64,000 nt of DNA from positions 550,001 through 614,000 of the forward strand of contig CM035319.1 in assembly GCA_000497125.2 (NCBI GenBank), given 5' to 3'. The position numbers and the translations under genes are program-made. This DNA is from Spironucleus salmonicida (lineage: Eukaryota; Fornicata; Diplomonadida; Hexamitidae). The first letter of the stretch is position 1; the number at the start of each line of letters is the position of its first letter. This document shows, piece by piece, positions 48,419 through 59,055 of this stretch. Under the pieces are notes generated by a model. The model was not told the DNA's origin and did not search any database. It saw nothing but the letters and a program-made list of their open reading frames with translations.

Positions 48419-49321
48419 TCAGACAAAAAGCATCGATTCCTGCTTATAAATGGTCAATTCGACATTGCTCTTGCTGGCACAGCTCATATCACTTTTGGGC
48501 CTAAGGCTGCCGAACCCACTGGAGATGGGCTTGTTGGAGGCGTCCTTGCGGCTGTTGGACTTGCAGCACACGATGGGCATCACGACAGCCATGACGAGCA
48601 GCAGGCAGATGCAGGCCAGCATGATGATCTGCGTGGTGGTGAACTTGATCTTCTGCTCGCCCCCGGTGAAGTTCGTCTCGATCTTGAGCGTGTCGCCGGA
48701 TACGTAGGTCTCCTCGTACTGGAAGCGGTCGTTGCCGGTCGTGAAGATCTGGATGCTCTTCGCCTGCTTGAGGCCGTTCAGCTTGTCGAAGCAGGTAGTG
48801 GGGTTCACCTGCGCGAAGGACTCGGGGCAGCGGAGGGTGATGGTGCTGGTGCCGGCGACTGTGCTTGGGGCCGCGTGGTAGAAGTTGGATCCGAGCGTGA
48901 TGAGGGAGCCCTTGGTGACGTCGATGCCGGCGGGGAAGGTGATCACGATGGAGTTGTCACTTTCTGAGGCGTAGTTGATCTTGACGCCGATCTCGGTCGC
49001 GCAGTAGGCGAACAGCAGCTGCTTTTTCGTAATAGTTATTTCAGTCGAAGCATCACCTGGTTGAGTAGTTATACTTAAGGTTTGTTCATTTGCAAAATGA
49101 TCTGAGATTGTTTTCAAAGGTACAGTACTCACACTCGCATCAAATTAAAATTTGTTTTCTCCTTACTTAAAATCAAATTTATTTCCTGCAATAGTTATAG
49201 AAAAATCTGCTATACCTGTAATGCTAGCAGCTATTGTAACAATTTGAATAGAAACCGTAGTGTTTGTTACTGTAGAGAACCCTATAGTGTTTGCATCGAC
49301 TAGTAAAGTAAGTAGCAGCAT
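48419..49321 (-). CDS. Membrane protein B2: paralog of B1
   Basis: A 300-aa frame from ATG 49321 to TGA 48419. Same plan as B1: MLLLTLLVDAN signal-like start, Ser/Thr/Ile-rich ectodomain, membrane helix IIMLACICLLLVMAVVMPIV, and a CCKSNSRKD tail. N-terminal ~90 residues differ from B1 at many positions (compare IGFSTVTNTTVSIQIVTI with LGFVTVTNTTISIQFVTI), and so do the last ~30, while the 537 bases between are indistinguishable. Both proteins end in LFV. The strong contrast between diverged ends and an identical GC-rich centre points to gene conversion and not to a recent whole-gene duplication. Confidence 0.75.
48509..49045. repeat. 537-bp direct repeat, copy 2
   Basis: Partner of 40854-41390, same orientation, 7.65 kb away. 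No differences seen by eye. Flanks diverge abruptly on both sides within the same gene. Confidence 0.9.
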
Positions 49322-49587
49322 TTTCTAAAATAAGGATCATTATAAATTATTTATTTTTCTAGATATAAAAAATCACTTTACTAAATTTAGTTTCTTCAGT
49401 TTTAAGATTGTTGTAATTAATCATATAATAGACAAGAATATAACTGAAATCTTTACTTTTTATTTTAGATGAATTATCTCAAATCTAAGTGTCTACGATA
49501 AATTTTAGGTGTCGTATTATCACTACTTATTATGCAGAATGCCGCTCAACTTTACATTCTAAGTATTACTGAATACACTATTTGATC

Positions 49588-51374
49588 ATATACCGGACGT
49601 GGCCCGTCCTCTGCGGCCCTGCACCTGGGCCACATGATTCCGTTCTACTTCTGCCGGTACCTGCAGCAGGCGTTCGGCTGCCCGCTGGTCATCCAGATCA
49701 CGGACGACGAGAAGCTGCTGCGGGACCCCACGCTCTCGTTCGAGCAGATCCACGAGTTCGCGCTGTCCAACATCAGGGACATCCTGGCCTGCAAGTTCGA
49801 CCAGGAGCGCACTTTCATCTACCTGAACACGGCGTACATCGGCAGCGTATACAAGTTCTCCTGCGTCTTCGAGCGCGCCATCACGCTCTCGCAGCTGCGC
49901 GGGGCCTTCGGGTTCTCGGACGTCCAGAACGTGGGCTACGTCTCGTTCCCCGCGAAGCAGATGTAGCCCGCCTTCTCGCAGGCCTTCCCTCACATCTTCA
50001 CGGAGGCGTACTGCAAGGCCTGGCGGGCCGCCAGGACGGACGTGGCCATCGCCCCGCTCGCCCAGAAGGAGGGAGAGACCAAGAAGCAGTTCGAGCAGAG
50101 GAGGCTCAGCCAGCAGGGCCAGACGCCCATCGAGCTCACCCCCTTCTGCCTCATCCCCTGCGGCTACGAGCAGGAGCCCTACTGGCGCGTGGCCCGGGAC
50201 ATCGCCCCGAGGCTCGGCCTGCAGAAGCCGGCCACGATCTACAACTCGTTCATCCCGGCGCTCCAGGGCGTGAACAGCAAGATGTCCGCGTCAGATCCCC
50301 AGAGCGCGGTATACATGGACGACTCGGCAGCCCAGATCAAGAAGAAGATCAACAAGTTCGCGTTCAGCGGCGGCAGGGCCACCGTGGAGGAGCAGCGCGA
50401 GTTCGGCGCCAACCTCGCCATCGACGTCAGCGTCCAGTACCTGGAGGTGTTCATGGACGACCAGGCGAGGCTGGACTCGATCAAGGCGCGCTACCAGAAG
50501 GGCGAGATGCTCACCGGCGAGGTGAAGGCGGAGCTCATCGCGCTAGTCCAGGGCATCGTGGGCGAGCACCAGCGGGTGAAGGAGCAGATCAGCGACGACA
50601 TGGTGCGGGCGCAGGTGTACGGCTGGGGCAGGAGGCTCTGGGGCGAGAAGTGAGGGTTTTGGGTTAGCGCGGGCGGGAGTTCCCAGTAGACAAAAAAGTC
50701 ACATCACAGTCTCACTGGCTGAGCCTGACTATCAGTACCGCGAACACGGTGCCCACGGTGATGAACAGCACCACCAGGATGATGCTGACGGGCATCGCTA
50801 TCAGGCTGGTCTGGTCGATTCCCACCACGTACTGGAACTGGAAGTCGTAGTCGTTGTTGAACATGACGAGCGGCTGGAACGAGGTCTTCAGGGTGTCCAC
50901 GAAGGCGTGCTGCCGTGCGCTGTAGGAGCCTTGGAAGAACGTAAACGTGGTGTTCATAGAGGTAGTGTTTTCGCGCAGGCAGGTCCGGAAGTAGGGGACT
51001 GACTCGAACGGCATCGTGAATTCGTATACCTGGTAGATCAGGCGGCTTGCTGTGGCGGCATCGGCCTGCAAAATCTGCTGGAACCGAGTCTTCGCAGCTT
51101 TTGAGTAAAGTTATACGCACCTATCTGTCTGCACCGGGAAGAATACAATACAGGTCTCGGCGTATGAAATTATTGCGCTAATCTTGTAGAAGCACGAGAG
51201 GCTGATAGTGTACTCTTTTGCTTCTTCGCGAACCACTTTTCCATCAGCATCGAGGAAGCTCATGATAACTAACGCGTTTGGGGAAGATGGTAACTCGAGC
51301 ATTGCATCCTAGGGAGATGAAAATTTGAACATAAGCGTAGCCATTCCAACCATAACACTGAATAATCTATCATC
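49588..51374. repeat. Arm 2 of the 1787-bp inverted repeat
   Basis: Reverse complement of 31189-32975, equal in length, with at least four substitutions and no indel seen. The arms are separated by 16.6 kb. At the left end homology begins at ATATACCGG, directly after an in-frame TGA. At the right end it runs into the diverged part of the A paralog. Confidence 0.92.
49589..50653 (+). pseudogene. 5'-truncated second copy of TrpRS
   Basis: From 49589 the frame matches TrpRS from YTGRGPSSAALHLGH to the C-terminus and is open to TGA 50653, with one CAG-to-TAG change that still reads as Gln. The first ~74 codons of the gene are missing. Directly upstream in frame is TGA (49583-49585), and no ATG precedes the HIGH-type motif; the first in-frame ATG (49634) lies after it. 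A protein started there could not be a working synthetase. Best explained as a fragment copied next to gene A' when the repeat arm formed. The open frame shows it is young. Confidence 0.85.
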
Positions 51375-52296
51375 GAAAATTTAGGTATCATTTAAGATCA
51401 TTGAAGATTATACGGTAACTATATCAGTAATACATTCACGCAACTAGGTAAGATCTCCTACTACTTGCAAAAAATCAGTAGAAATTGTTCCAAATCCACT
51501 AATTGCAGTTTAACATTCATTACTAACTGTAACTATATTGCTTATAGGGCTAAATATTTATTGCGTTAATGTAGAGCCAGATTATGTAAATTCTAAAAAT
51601 AATCTGGTTTTCATCAATCTATTTTTCGAAAACTCAATAAAAAAATCATCCATTTAAGCCTGAACTTCAGCAGTAGAATCAGATCTATTAACTCTATAAA
51701 ATTTTGTAGTCATATGTACAAAAGGTTTCTTATAACCTTCATAATCCGGAGGTGGTGATGCCAATGGAGCAATAGCTACATTTTTCCATACACTGCCAAC
51801 CAAATATTAAAACTATACAGTGGGAGTAGTGATAATACAGTCATTAGGGTTGGCTGTTAGATTGATATATGATGAATCACCACTTCTAGAATAATTTAGA
51901 GTCATGATATTCCAACAATTTGAAGTATTAACTAAAGTATTTTAAATCAATGAAAAGGTTCCAGAGACATCTAATTCGTCTTAAAGCTTCACGGAATAAG
52001 ATATAATTGAAAGTTCTGCCATCTTTTTAAATATAGCAGCCTCAACATTTTAAAAATAAATTTCAATTGGCCTATCAGAAAAATATTGAAAATTTGCTTT
52101 AATTGACTTAGCAGTAACATCCATATAATTTAAAGTTGCGGTTGAAGCTGTATTATTAAAAGCCTAACATTTGATGGGTTAAGGGTTGATGTTCTTTACA
52201 AGCATATTGTATTAGGACTATTACACAATTCCAATAAGCTCCGCGTTATCCTAGAAACACTTGGTTGGTTCAGCTAACAATAGCAATACTAACATT
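50712..52296 (-). pseudogene. Membrane protein A' with frameshifted N-terminus
   Basis: Paralog of the gene at 30274. From ATG 52205 to TGA 50712 there is a clean 497-aa frame with the same C-terminal membrane helix. The equivalent of the signal-peptide start (ATG 52296, MLVLLLLAEPTK) is present but lies in another frame because of one extra base near 52260 compared with A. As read, the protein either lacks its signal peptide or the gene is inactive. An assembly error of one base would restore it. Upstream of 51374 the copy is clearly diverged from A but collinear; downstream it is nearly identical. Confidence 0.6.
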
Positions 52297-52712
52297 TCTA
52301 TCAGATCTACTGAATTATTTTATTCTAATATCAATAATAATTTTATCCACAAACTAACTAAGTATTATTATTTATTACTATATTTCAGTTATATGTTATA
52401 ATTGCTTTTAATTTTGAATACTTCAAATTATTAATTTTAATATACTAAAATTATTTTTTTGTTTTAAAATATACGATTATAGAATAATATTTACTAATTT
52501 AATCATAGTAATATTATTTTTTTACATCTTTTGGAGTTCTATATTTAAAATCGGATACTTACAAATCACTTAACTGTTCCATTAAAACCTATATTTACAA
52601 AATTACAATTCATAATAAAATACCTTTTAACTCAAATCTGATTCCAACTATCATGCATACCTATGTCATATATTTGTATATAATAATTATAATTCCAAAC
52701 TAAACTGAACGT
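52297..52712. other. Intergenic AT-rich DNA
   Basis: About 415 bases of A/T-rich sequence upstream of A' and downstream of the tail-anchored gene. I see no ORF or RNA gene. Confidence 0.4.
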
Positions 52713-53120
52713 TCATCTCTTGAAAACCAACAATAATATTGCAGCAAATATAGCGTAGAAGCAGTTACGCTTTGCCTCCCGTGCTTCTGAGAGCGCCATT
52801 TTTGCATCTGCTTCCACTAATTTTAGGCGCTGCTCGTAGGATAAAACGCTGCTTTCAATAAGAAGCGACAGCTTTTCTGGCTCTAAATTTCGCAGCTTTT
52901 CACAATTTTCTACCAAAATATTCCGAGTCGTTGACGGCGCACATGCACTAACGACGCCCTGTAGTGCATTGATGAGATTCGGAACCTCAGAAGTGCTATA
53001 TTCTACAACGACAAGTAGTGCCTTAAATGTTAGAAAGTCCTGCTCGAATGTGGAAAAATTAGGTTGTTGTAGGAAGAATTGCGTCTAGATAGCGCGTAAT
53101 TCGGATAAAATTTCTTGCAT
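52713..53120 (-). CDS. Small tail-anchored membrane protein
   Basis: A 135-aa frame from ATG 53120 to TGA 52713. It is helical through most of its length (KALLVVVEYSTSEVPNLINA; LRNLEPEKLSLLIESSVLSY) and ends in a single hydrophobic anchor, CFYAIFAAILLLVFKR, with two basic residues at the terminus. That topology is inserted after translation into ER or mitochondrial outer membrane. No SNARE or other named motif is certain. Moderately GC-rich compared with its flanks. Confidence 0.65.
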
Positions 53121-53386
53121 TTTTAGTATATATAAATTATATATAAATTATAAATATTTTACTGGAACTAAATCGGAAGAGTCTTGGCAGATAGGTGATT
53201 TGTTAGTAGTTAAGGTATTTTTAATAATTTTGATAGTTTATAATACTTAATAAATAGATATTTTAGTTTTTATTCTTATTTTAGTTGCAATCTAGTAATG
53301 ATGATTTGATGAAATTTCGGTTTTCAAATTAATGCATTTTCTGTAATAAAATATATATTATTACGCATTCTTATTTTCTTTCCGCA

Positions 53387-54775
53387 ATGTCTGTTAGAAA
53401 GCTTGCAGCTTAGCGATTAGGTATATAGCTAGCTGATCTCAAAACTCCATCCAAACAAGAGTTTATTAACAAATATAGAGATCCTGCTGTTGCTGATATT
53501 CATTTTAATGCTTACCTAGATTATTAAGAAAAAATAATCAGTGATCTCCGTGTAGAGGAGGCTCAAATTGAAGAAAAGGGTATTCTAAACTTTGAGTTTA
53601 AGACTTTAGGATCACCTGCTGATCTTGAAAAATATTTAAAACATGATAGATCAAATGCCAATTCAAGAAGCAATAATATGACATAAAAATAGAATCCACC
53701 ACATATCCTAAAGTAATTATAGGTTAAGTAACGTTATTTATAACAACTGTAGGAAGAAAAGAACCATAAATCAAAGCTTATGAATAAGATGGAAGAGAAA
53801 TAGTAACACGCTGACCAATTAGCGTAAAATGGTTCAGACTCAGTTAAATAATAGCTAGAATAATAAGCGTAGCTGAAAGCTGAAAAATAAGCTAAAATTG
53901 AAGAGTTACGTATAGATAACATGAAAAAACTAGAAAAATAAAAATAGGAGTTAAACGAAAAGCAAATTTAGAAACAAGCTCATATGGAACTTTAAAGCGA
54001 AAGAAAAGAATAAGAATTACGTGAAAAAGTTATAGCCTAATAAGCTTTGTTTACTGAAAAACAAGAAAAGATAAACTAAATTAATCAGGCGAAGAAAGAG
54101 TAATAAGAACGCATGAAGGTTGAATTCGAACACAAAACAGCCAAGGCCAACGAGTTTTATGAAATGAACCGGTAATAAAAACAACAGGAACTTCATGAAA
54201 AACTTGTAAAAGAGTAGGAACACCTCTAATAGTAAATGGCCGAGACAAAGCGTTAATTGGAAATCCACTAAGCGCAAAAGGTTGAGAAAATGGAGCAGAA
54301 AATGGCGCAAATAGACCAGAAACTATATGAACAAAAAATAAAGTAACAGCAAGAAATTGAGTTCAAAAAATAGCTGAGTTCAGAGCGGTAGTAGAAAATG
54401 TAGGAGCGCTTCGATGAGAAGCAGAAGCAACAGTTATTAAAATAGCAAAAAGTGGTTGAAAATCAGCAGACGAAATTCTAGCAATCCGAGGCGATAAAGT
54501 AAAAACAATGCCAGCAAACTAGGGAAGCAGCCGAAAAAGAAGCAGCCAAAGCAGAAATAGCGCGAAAGCAGGCCATCTAGCGTCAGAATCGTGAAGAGTA
54601 CGAAAAACAAATCAAATTTGCGCAGAATGAAGAAAAAACGGAGGAAGTGCGGATGAGGAAGGTGGCGAAAGAGCAAGAAAACGAGAGAATCAAAATGATG
54701 AGCATGCATCTCAACGGAATAGGCGACGTTGAAAAGGCGATAAACGTCCTAAAGAGAAGTCAGGGTGCTGAATGA
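53387..54775 (+). CDS. Long Gln/Lys/Glu coiled-coil protein
   Basis: A 462-aa frame from ATG 53387 to TGA 54775, packed with TAA/TAG Gln codons. The first ~110 residues may fold (LAAQRLGIQLADLKTPSKQE; FINKYRDPAVADIHFNAY). The rest, to about residue 435, is an almost continuous charged coiled coil with very high Gln content. The last ~25 residues are less charged (SMHLNGIGDVEKAINVLKRS). Cytoskeletal or flagellar coiled-coil proteins look like this, but the family cannot be named. Under the standard code the gene would be almost invisible. Confidence 0.75.
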
Positions 54776-54784
54776 GAGTTATTT

Positions 54785-54991
54785 ATGGTCGTTTAATATG
54801 GGAAATTTAACGTAGTGTTGGGTAGGAAAATGAAGTTTAAAGACAAAGATATTCATTCAAAATTAGAGGACATGACTGGTAACTTTATGGAGTTAAAGTC
54901 GTTATTGTAGTTAATTTTTGAGCATTTATATATTACTTAAAAAACGAAGAATGAGGTGTGGTGGTAAGAAACTAAATATAATAATGTTTGA
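54785..54991 (+). CDS. Small hypothetical protein
   Basis: A 68-aa frame from ATG 54785 to TGA 54991, starting only 10 bases after the preceding stop. Composition is protein-like (YGKFNVVLGRKMKFKDKD; LEDMTGNFMELKSLLQLIFE). The very short gap to the upstream gene is unusual. It could also be the remnant of a C-terminal extension of that gene. Confidence 0.45.
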
Positions 54992-55607
54992 GGTTTAATA
55001 ATTTATAGTTAGATTGTGATCAAAATATGTAGTTTTGTAGTCGTATAGGACTTATTAATTCAAAATTTGAGGCTTATTAGTTGGAAACGATGATTTGTCC
55101 ATTCTTTAATTTATGTTTTATAGTTTATATAAACTTAAATTCATATTGTAGAAATTTACTTGCAATTTTGATAAATACATTAACCAATATTACTGTCAGT
55201 ATTTTTATTTAAAGATTCCTACGATTTGGTACAATACGTACAAGCCATTAGACAAAAATATAAAGATTGTAGACTACTACTGGAGATTAAAATTACACTT
55301 TAGCAATACGTAACTATCAAAATACGCAAAAATGAATTGTCCCAAGTCGAACTCTAATATATTTAGAACATTCTAGCATTCGTTCGATTGATTAACATGT
55401 TTCCGCATCATCAAAATACTTTAAATATGGTTTCAGACAATACTGTTGATTTGTTATCGTTTTTCTTAAACTTTGAGTTTAAACCACAATTCAAATATAT
55501 TAAATTACAATATATAATAATTATCAATACTATCAGTTATGACATTAAAAACAATAAATGTATTATAATTAATATTATTAATCTACTGTAAAGCCCTTCA
55601 TTAGTAA
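54992..55607. other. Intergenic AT-rich DNA
   Basis: About 615 bases. The plus-strand frame at 55388-55591 has the Ile/Asn/Tyr bias of random AT sequence. No RNA gene is recognised. Confidence 0.45.
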
Positions 55608-55811
55608 ATGTCAGCATGGGATTTAATTACGACTCATTCGTAATAGAATCTAGATCAAATGTGTTTTCAACCATCTACTGATGTATACCGAGAAGACTAG
55701 CTAATACCTATGGACTGTTCAGACTAATAAGCCAGCGATGGTGATATAGACTAAGCAACTAGATAAACCTCGTATGACGGAGTTTCCCTAGCATAATAAT
55801 TAAAATAGTGA
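55608..55811 (+). CDS. Small acidic hypothetical protein
   Basis: A 67-aa frame from ATG 55608 to TGA 55811: acidic, Gln/Asp/Ser-rich (PMDCSDQQASDGDIDQATRQ). GC content is higher than the flanks, which supports coding. It contains the DNA hairpin ATTACGA-CTCAT-TCGTAAT near its 5' end. No family is recognised. Confidence 0.45.
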
Positions 55812-56067
55812 GTGAATGTATGTTATTAACGCCCCTCGCTTTCACAATTCGAATCTGACTTTCAATCTTAATTGGCGTATTTTAATACAACAAAAACAAT
55901 ATATTATTATTATACATTTTACAACTTATTTTATTATTAACAAAAACTATGAGATTGCTAAGTTTCCTTCATAAATCTTATTTTATCCGTTGAATGAACT
56001 CGAAAAAATTCCAAAATTTCACTTTAAAATCGATTTTCCACTCCAAACATCCCCTTCCTAATTTTGT

Positions 56068-58026
56068 TCACTCCACAATCCAGAAAAAGTTCTCTTTTCC
56101 GAGTCCCTAAATAACGAATTTGCTGCTCTTTTGGATCACGAAATTTTCGAAATTCCGCACCAGAAAATCCTCTCCGCCAATCTTGACTTTCAGCGCCCCC
56201 ATGCCAACCAGAATCGCCAAATCGCACTGCGCGGTGACCGTTTTGCTCTTCTCGTGCACCTTCAAAACCGCAAACTTGACATCGCTGTTTTATAATTAGC
56301 ACACTCCAGCAATGTTAAGTGGAGCGGAGGCAAAATTCAACTTATTTATAGTTATTATATTTTAATTATCAGATTCCCTTCCAAAAAGTTATGTGAATTT
56401 GCTCCGAATTCGCTGAATTTGCGGCTGTTCGAAGCACAAAGTGACGCTGTTTTCGGCCAGATTGAGCTTCTCGCCCATGATTTTCCGAAGCGGCGGAAGC
56501 TGTTTTTTGCCGAATTTGACGGGAATGAGAGTTGGAGGGAACGGAACTGTCACGAGTTCGGACTTTTTGGAGCTGAAAGTCGCCAGCGGCCGCGGGAGAG
56601 CGAAACTGAGCCGTTCGAAGTAGATTTCTAGGGGGTCCCTGGCTTGACTTTTGAGCGTTTGCTCAACAGCGATCGTCGAAAGGAGGTCTTTTTAAGGCGG
56701 TACGGCGCTGTCGTAGAGCGCGTCATACTCTTGCTGCAAGGATTGCGAAATTACGGTGTCCGTGAGCGAGAAATTCGATTTTGAGAGTTACGGCGAAGGC
56801 ACGGAAATGGATGAAAAAGTTGATTTCTTGCTGGTGATTTCTTCAGGGCCCTGTGAGAGGTTCTTCATCGGCCGCCTGGTTGGTTTTGAGATTTTCAGAG
56901 AAATTGAGTTGTTAAATGCGTCCAGTTCGCTGATATTTAGGCTCTAAACGAGGTTTTGTGAGTAATTTGAGAGTTTTGGGGAGGTGTGGGACAGTTTCTG
57001 TGGAGGGGTAATTGTTTTCTGTGGCGGGGACTGGTTTGATAATGTATTTGATTGCTTTATTGGCTGAGGTTTGGCCTTAGATAACTTAGCCTGGGCAGTA
57101 ATGACTTCATGAACAGGTGAGAGTGAGGTTTTCATGTATTCTTGCTAGCTCATTATTTTTTGGAGATGCTGTGCAGTCTGGTCCTCTATACTGACAATTT
57201 TAGCAGGATCAACGCGAACTGCATTTTGGATCTCTTTTTGAGTAGGCTACTTGCGCGCTCTCTTGATCTCTATTGTTTGGGGCTGCATGTCGATTTCTTT
57301 TTAGAGTCCTTTCTTGGTTTTTACTGACTATTAAGTTATTTTACCTGCTTTTACTTCTTAGACGTCTTTTCTGTTCTTAGCAATTGTATTAAGCTGGACA
57401 TATTCTTAAAAAGCCTGTTATTGAGGAACATCATCATAAATAGGATATTCATCATAGATTTATTCAGGTTCTATGCTTGATTCTGAAATAAGTTATTCTC
57501 TGGATCGTCGTTTTCTATGCTTCTTTTATTACTTGACTGACTCCTCGCTTTCTGATTCAGTGGATGAAGTATCCTGCTTTCTATTGTTTCTTCGCCTATG
57601 CTTATTTATGTCTTTAATAACCACTGTAGGTTCAGAGTCTGCAGACTAAGTGGTCTTCTTTAACTGACCAACATTTATATTTATGGTTGGATCAGCTTAT
57701 ATATCGAGTTAAACAGTGCCTTCATCATCTGTAGAAAATATATCATCTACTTTAATCATTGTTTTAACCATAGGCTATACAACGACTGTATCATCCACTT
57801 CTGAATCGTCTCCAATATCTGAATATCCAAAAAGATTAGAACTTGGAGCCTTCCGGTATGTTGCCTAAACTTCTACAGCCGAGCCTTTCATGATAGACTT
57901 AAATGACGTGTCCCCAGAACTCGATGATTCAAAGCCTTTATCCTGTAATACTTAAGAATAATGACTAATATTGTCATAATTTTTTCTTTGATGCTATGGA
58001 GAAAATGAAAAATCGGAATCTTCCAT
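56068..58026 (-). CDS. Large hypothetical protein with disordered N-terminal half
   Basis: A 652-aa frame from ATG 58026 to TGA 56068. Residues 1-~400 are Ser/Asp/Gln/Pro-rich and disordered, with a basic patch (KKHRKRRSRE) near 170-190. From ~440 a beta-rich region begins (DPLEIYFERLSFALPRPL; LVTVPFPPTLIPVKFGKKQL), ending with AQCDLAILVGMGALKVKIGG and FVIQGLGKENFFWIVE. The alternation of strands suggests one or two beta-sandwich domains, for example C2- or appendage-like, but I cannot assign the family. GC content is low in the 5' two-thirds and high in the 3' third. Its start is 63 bases from the NAGK stop on the same strand. Confidence 0.65.
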
Positions 58027-58089
58027 TATATGGGTGAAAGGGAAAATTTTTATATATTATTATATAATAATTAGTATTTCAAACTTGAC

Positions 58090-59055
58090 TCATTTCATCT
58101 CGTCAAACATGCTTTCCCCTTTCCACTACGCATCGCACGCGTGCAGCGCAGCCCCGAGCGCGTTCCCATTGTCTTTAACGACCCAAAATTTAATATCTCT
58201 AAATTTACTGAAAAACGCGATTTTCGCTTCTTCCTGACTGTCCAAGCTGCCCCAGAAGCTCCCAACGCAAATCACGTCCGAAAACGTCCCCTGCGCCATC
58301 AAAACCGCCACCATTTCAGCCAAATACTCGAATTCCTCGCAGTAGACTTTGCGCACCAAATCGCTCTAATTCGCCTTCATTTCGACGTTGAAACTGGCCA
58401 CTTTTGCCTTGAAGCCAGCGCCGTAAAACAGCTCCAGAATTCCGCTGTCCTGGTACGTCTATTTTTCGAACCCGAAAAACGCAGAAAAATCGCTCCACAG
58501 CGACCCGAAATCGCCTGTCCGGAGGCCGTCCTGCACAGCGCAGGCCTCTTCGACGGCCCTGCGCACCGCCGAAAATCCGCAGCCGCGCTCCTTCAGGAAG
58601 TGCCCCAGGCCGCCGACCTGCGCCTTGAAAAATCCCGCAGAGCCCGTCCCAGCGATTACGACAGCTGGCGTCCTGCCGAACTGCCGCTGGAACATCTGAA
58701 TCGGGCCTGACGTGTCGTGCGTCTGAACGAAATTTGGGTAGTTGCTGAAGTGCTCTTTAACGAAGTTAGATGGGGTGTTGAAGCCAGCGACTGTGAGCCC
58801 TAGAGAGGTCGCGTTAGGGATTTTGGCGGCTAGGAGTGAAGTCTGGATAATTTCGGAGAAATCCTGGCAGACCTGGTTTATGGAGGTTAGGTAGTGGTTA
58901 GACGGAATATTGTAAAGTTTCGAGTAGATGACCTTTGAGGCCTTAAAATCAGCTATTACGATTCTTGTTTTCGTACCTCCGCCTTCTATGCCGATTGTGA
59001 GAGAAGATATGGTTTAGTTCGCTGGAACGACATTCGTGGATGCTTAGCAACCCAT
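58090..59055 (-). CDS. NAGK: N-acetylglucosamine kinase (BadF/BcrA ATPase family)
   Basis: A 321-aa frame from ATG 59055 to TGA 58090. ASKHA-fold signature motifs are present: phosphate-1 loop IGIEGGGTKTRIVIADF, then LGLTVAGFN, the TPAVVIAGTGSAGFF phosphate-2/adenosine segment, LGHFLKERGCGFSAVRRAVE, and DVICVGSFWGS (adenosine motif) near the end. This order matches mammalian-type N-acetylglucosamine kinase, which phosphorylates GlcNAc at O6 for salvage. The N-terminal MGC could be myristoylated, and an NMT gene lies next door, though that link is only suggestive. The gene is GC-rich in its 3' three-quarters. Confidence 0.85.

Noticed and set aside
49582-50667. 361-aa Arg/Pro/Ala/Gly-rich frame on the plus strand
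   Set aside because: It is the shifted shadow of the truncated TrpRS copy; the true frame gives a conserved synthetase sequence.
55619-55660. Hairpin ATTACGA-CTCAT-TCGTAAT as a structured RNA
   Set aside because: It lies inside a small open frame with protein-like composition and no further RNA structure is evident.
56024-56302. 92-aa minus-strand frame (starts MLIIKQRCQVCG)
   Set aside because: A different minus-strand frame continues the 652-aa gene through this region with better composition and ends at TGA 56068.
58141-58710. 189-aa plus-strand frame
   Set aside because: Antisense shadow of NAGK, whose kinase motifs are unambiguous.
28640-59000. GC islands as horizontally transferred bacterial genes
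   Set aside because: Several islands start inside eukaryotic genes (PP5, TrpRS, SAPS-like) whose AT-rich and GC-rich parts belong to one protein, and two islands are conversion tracts.
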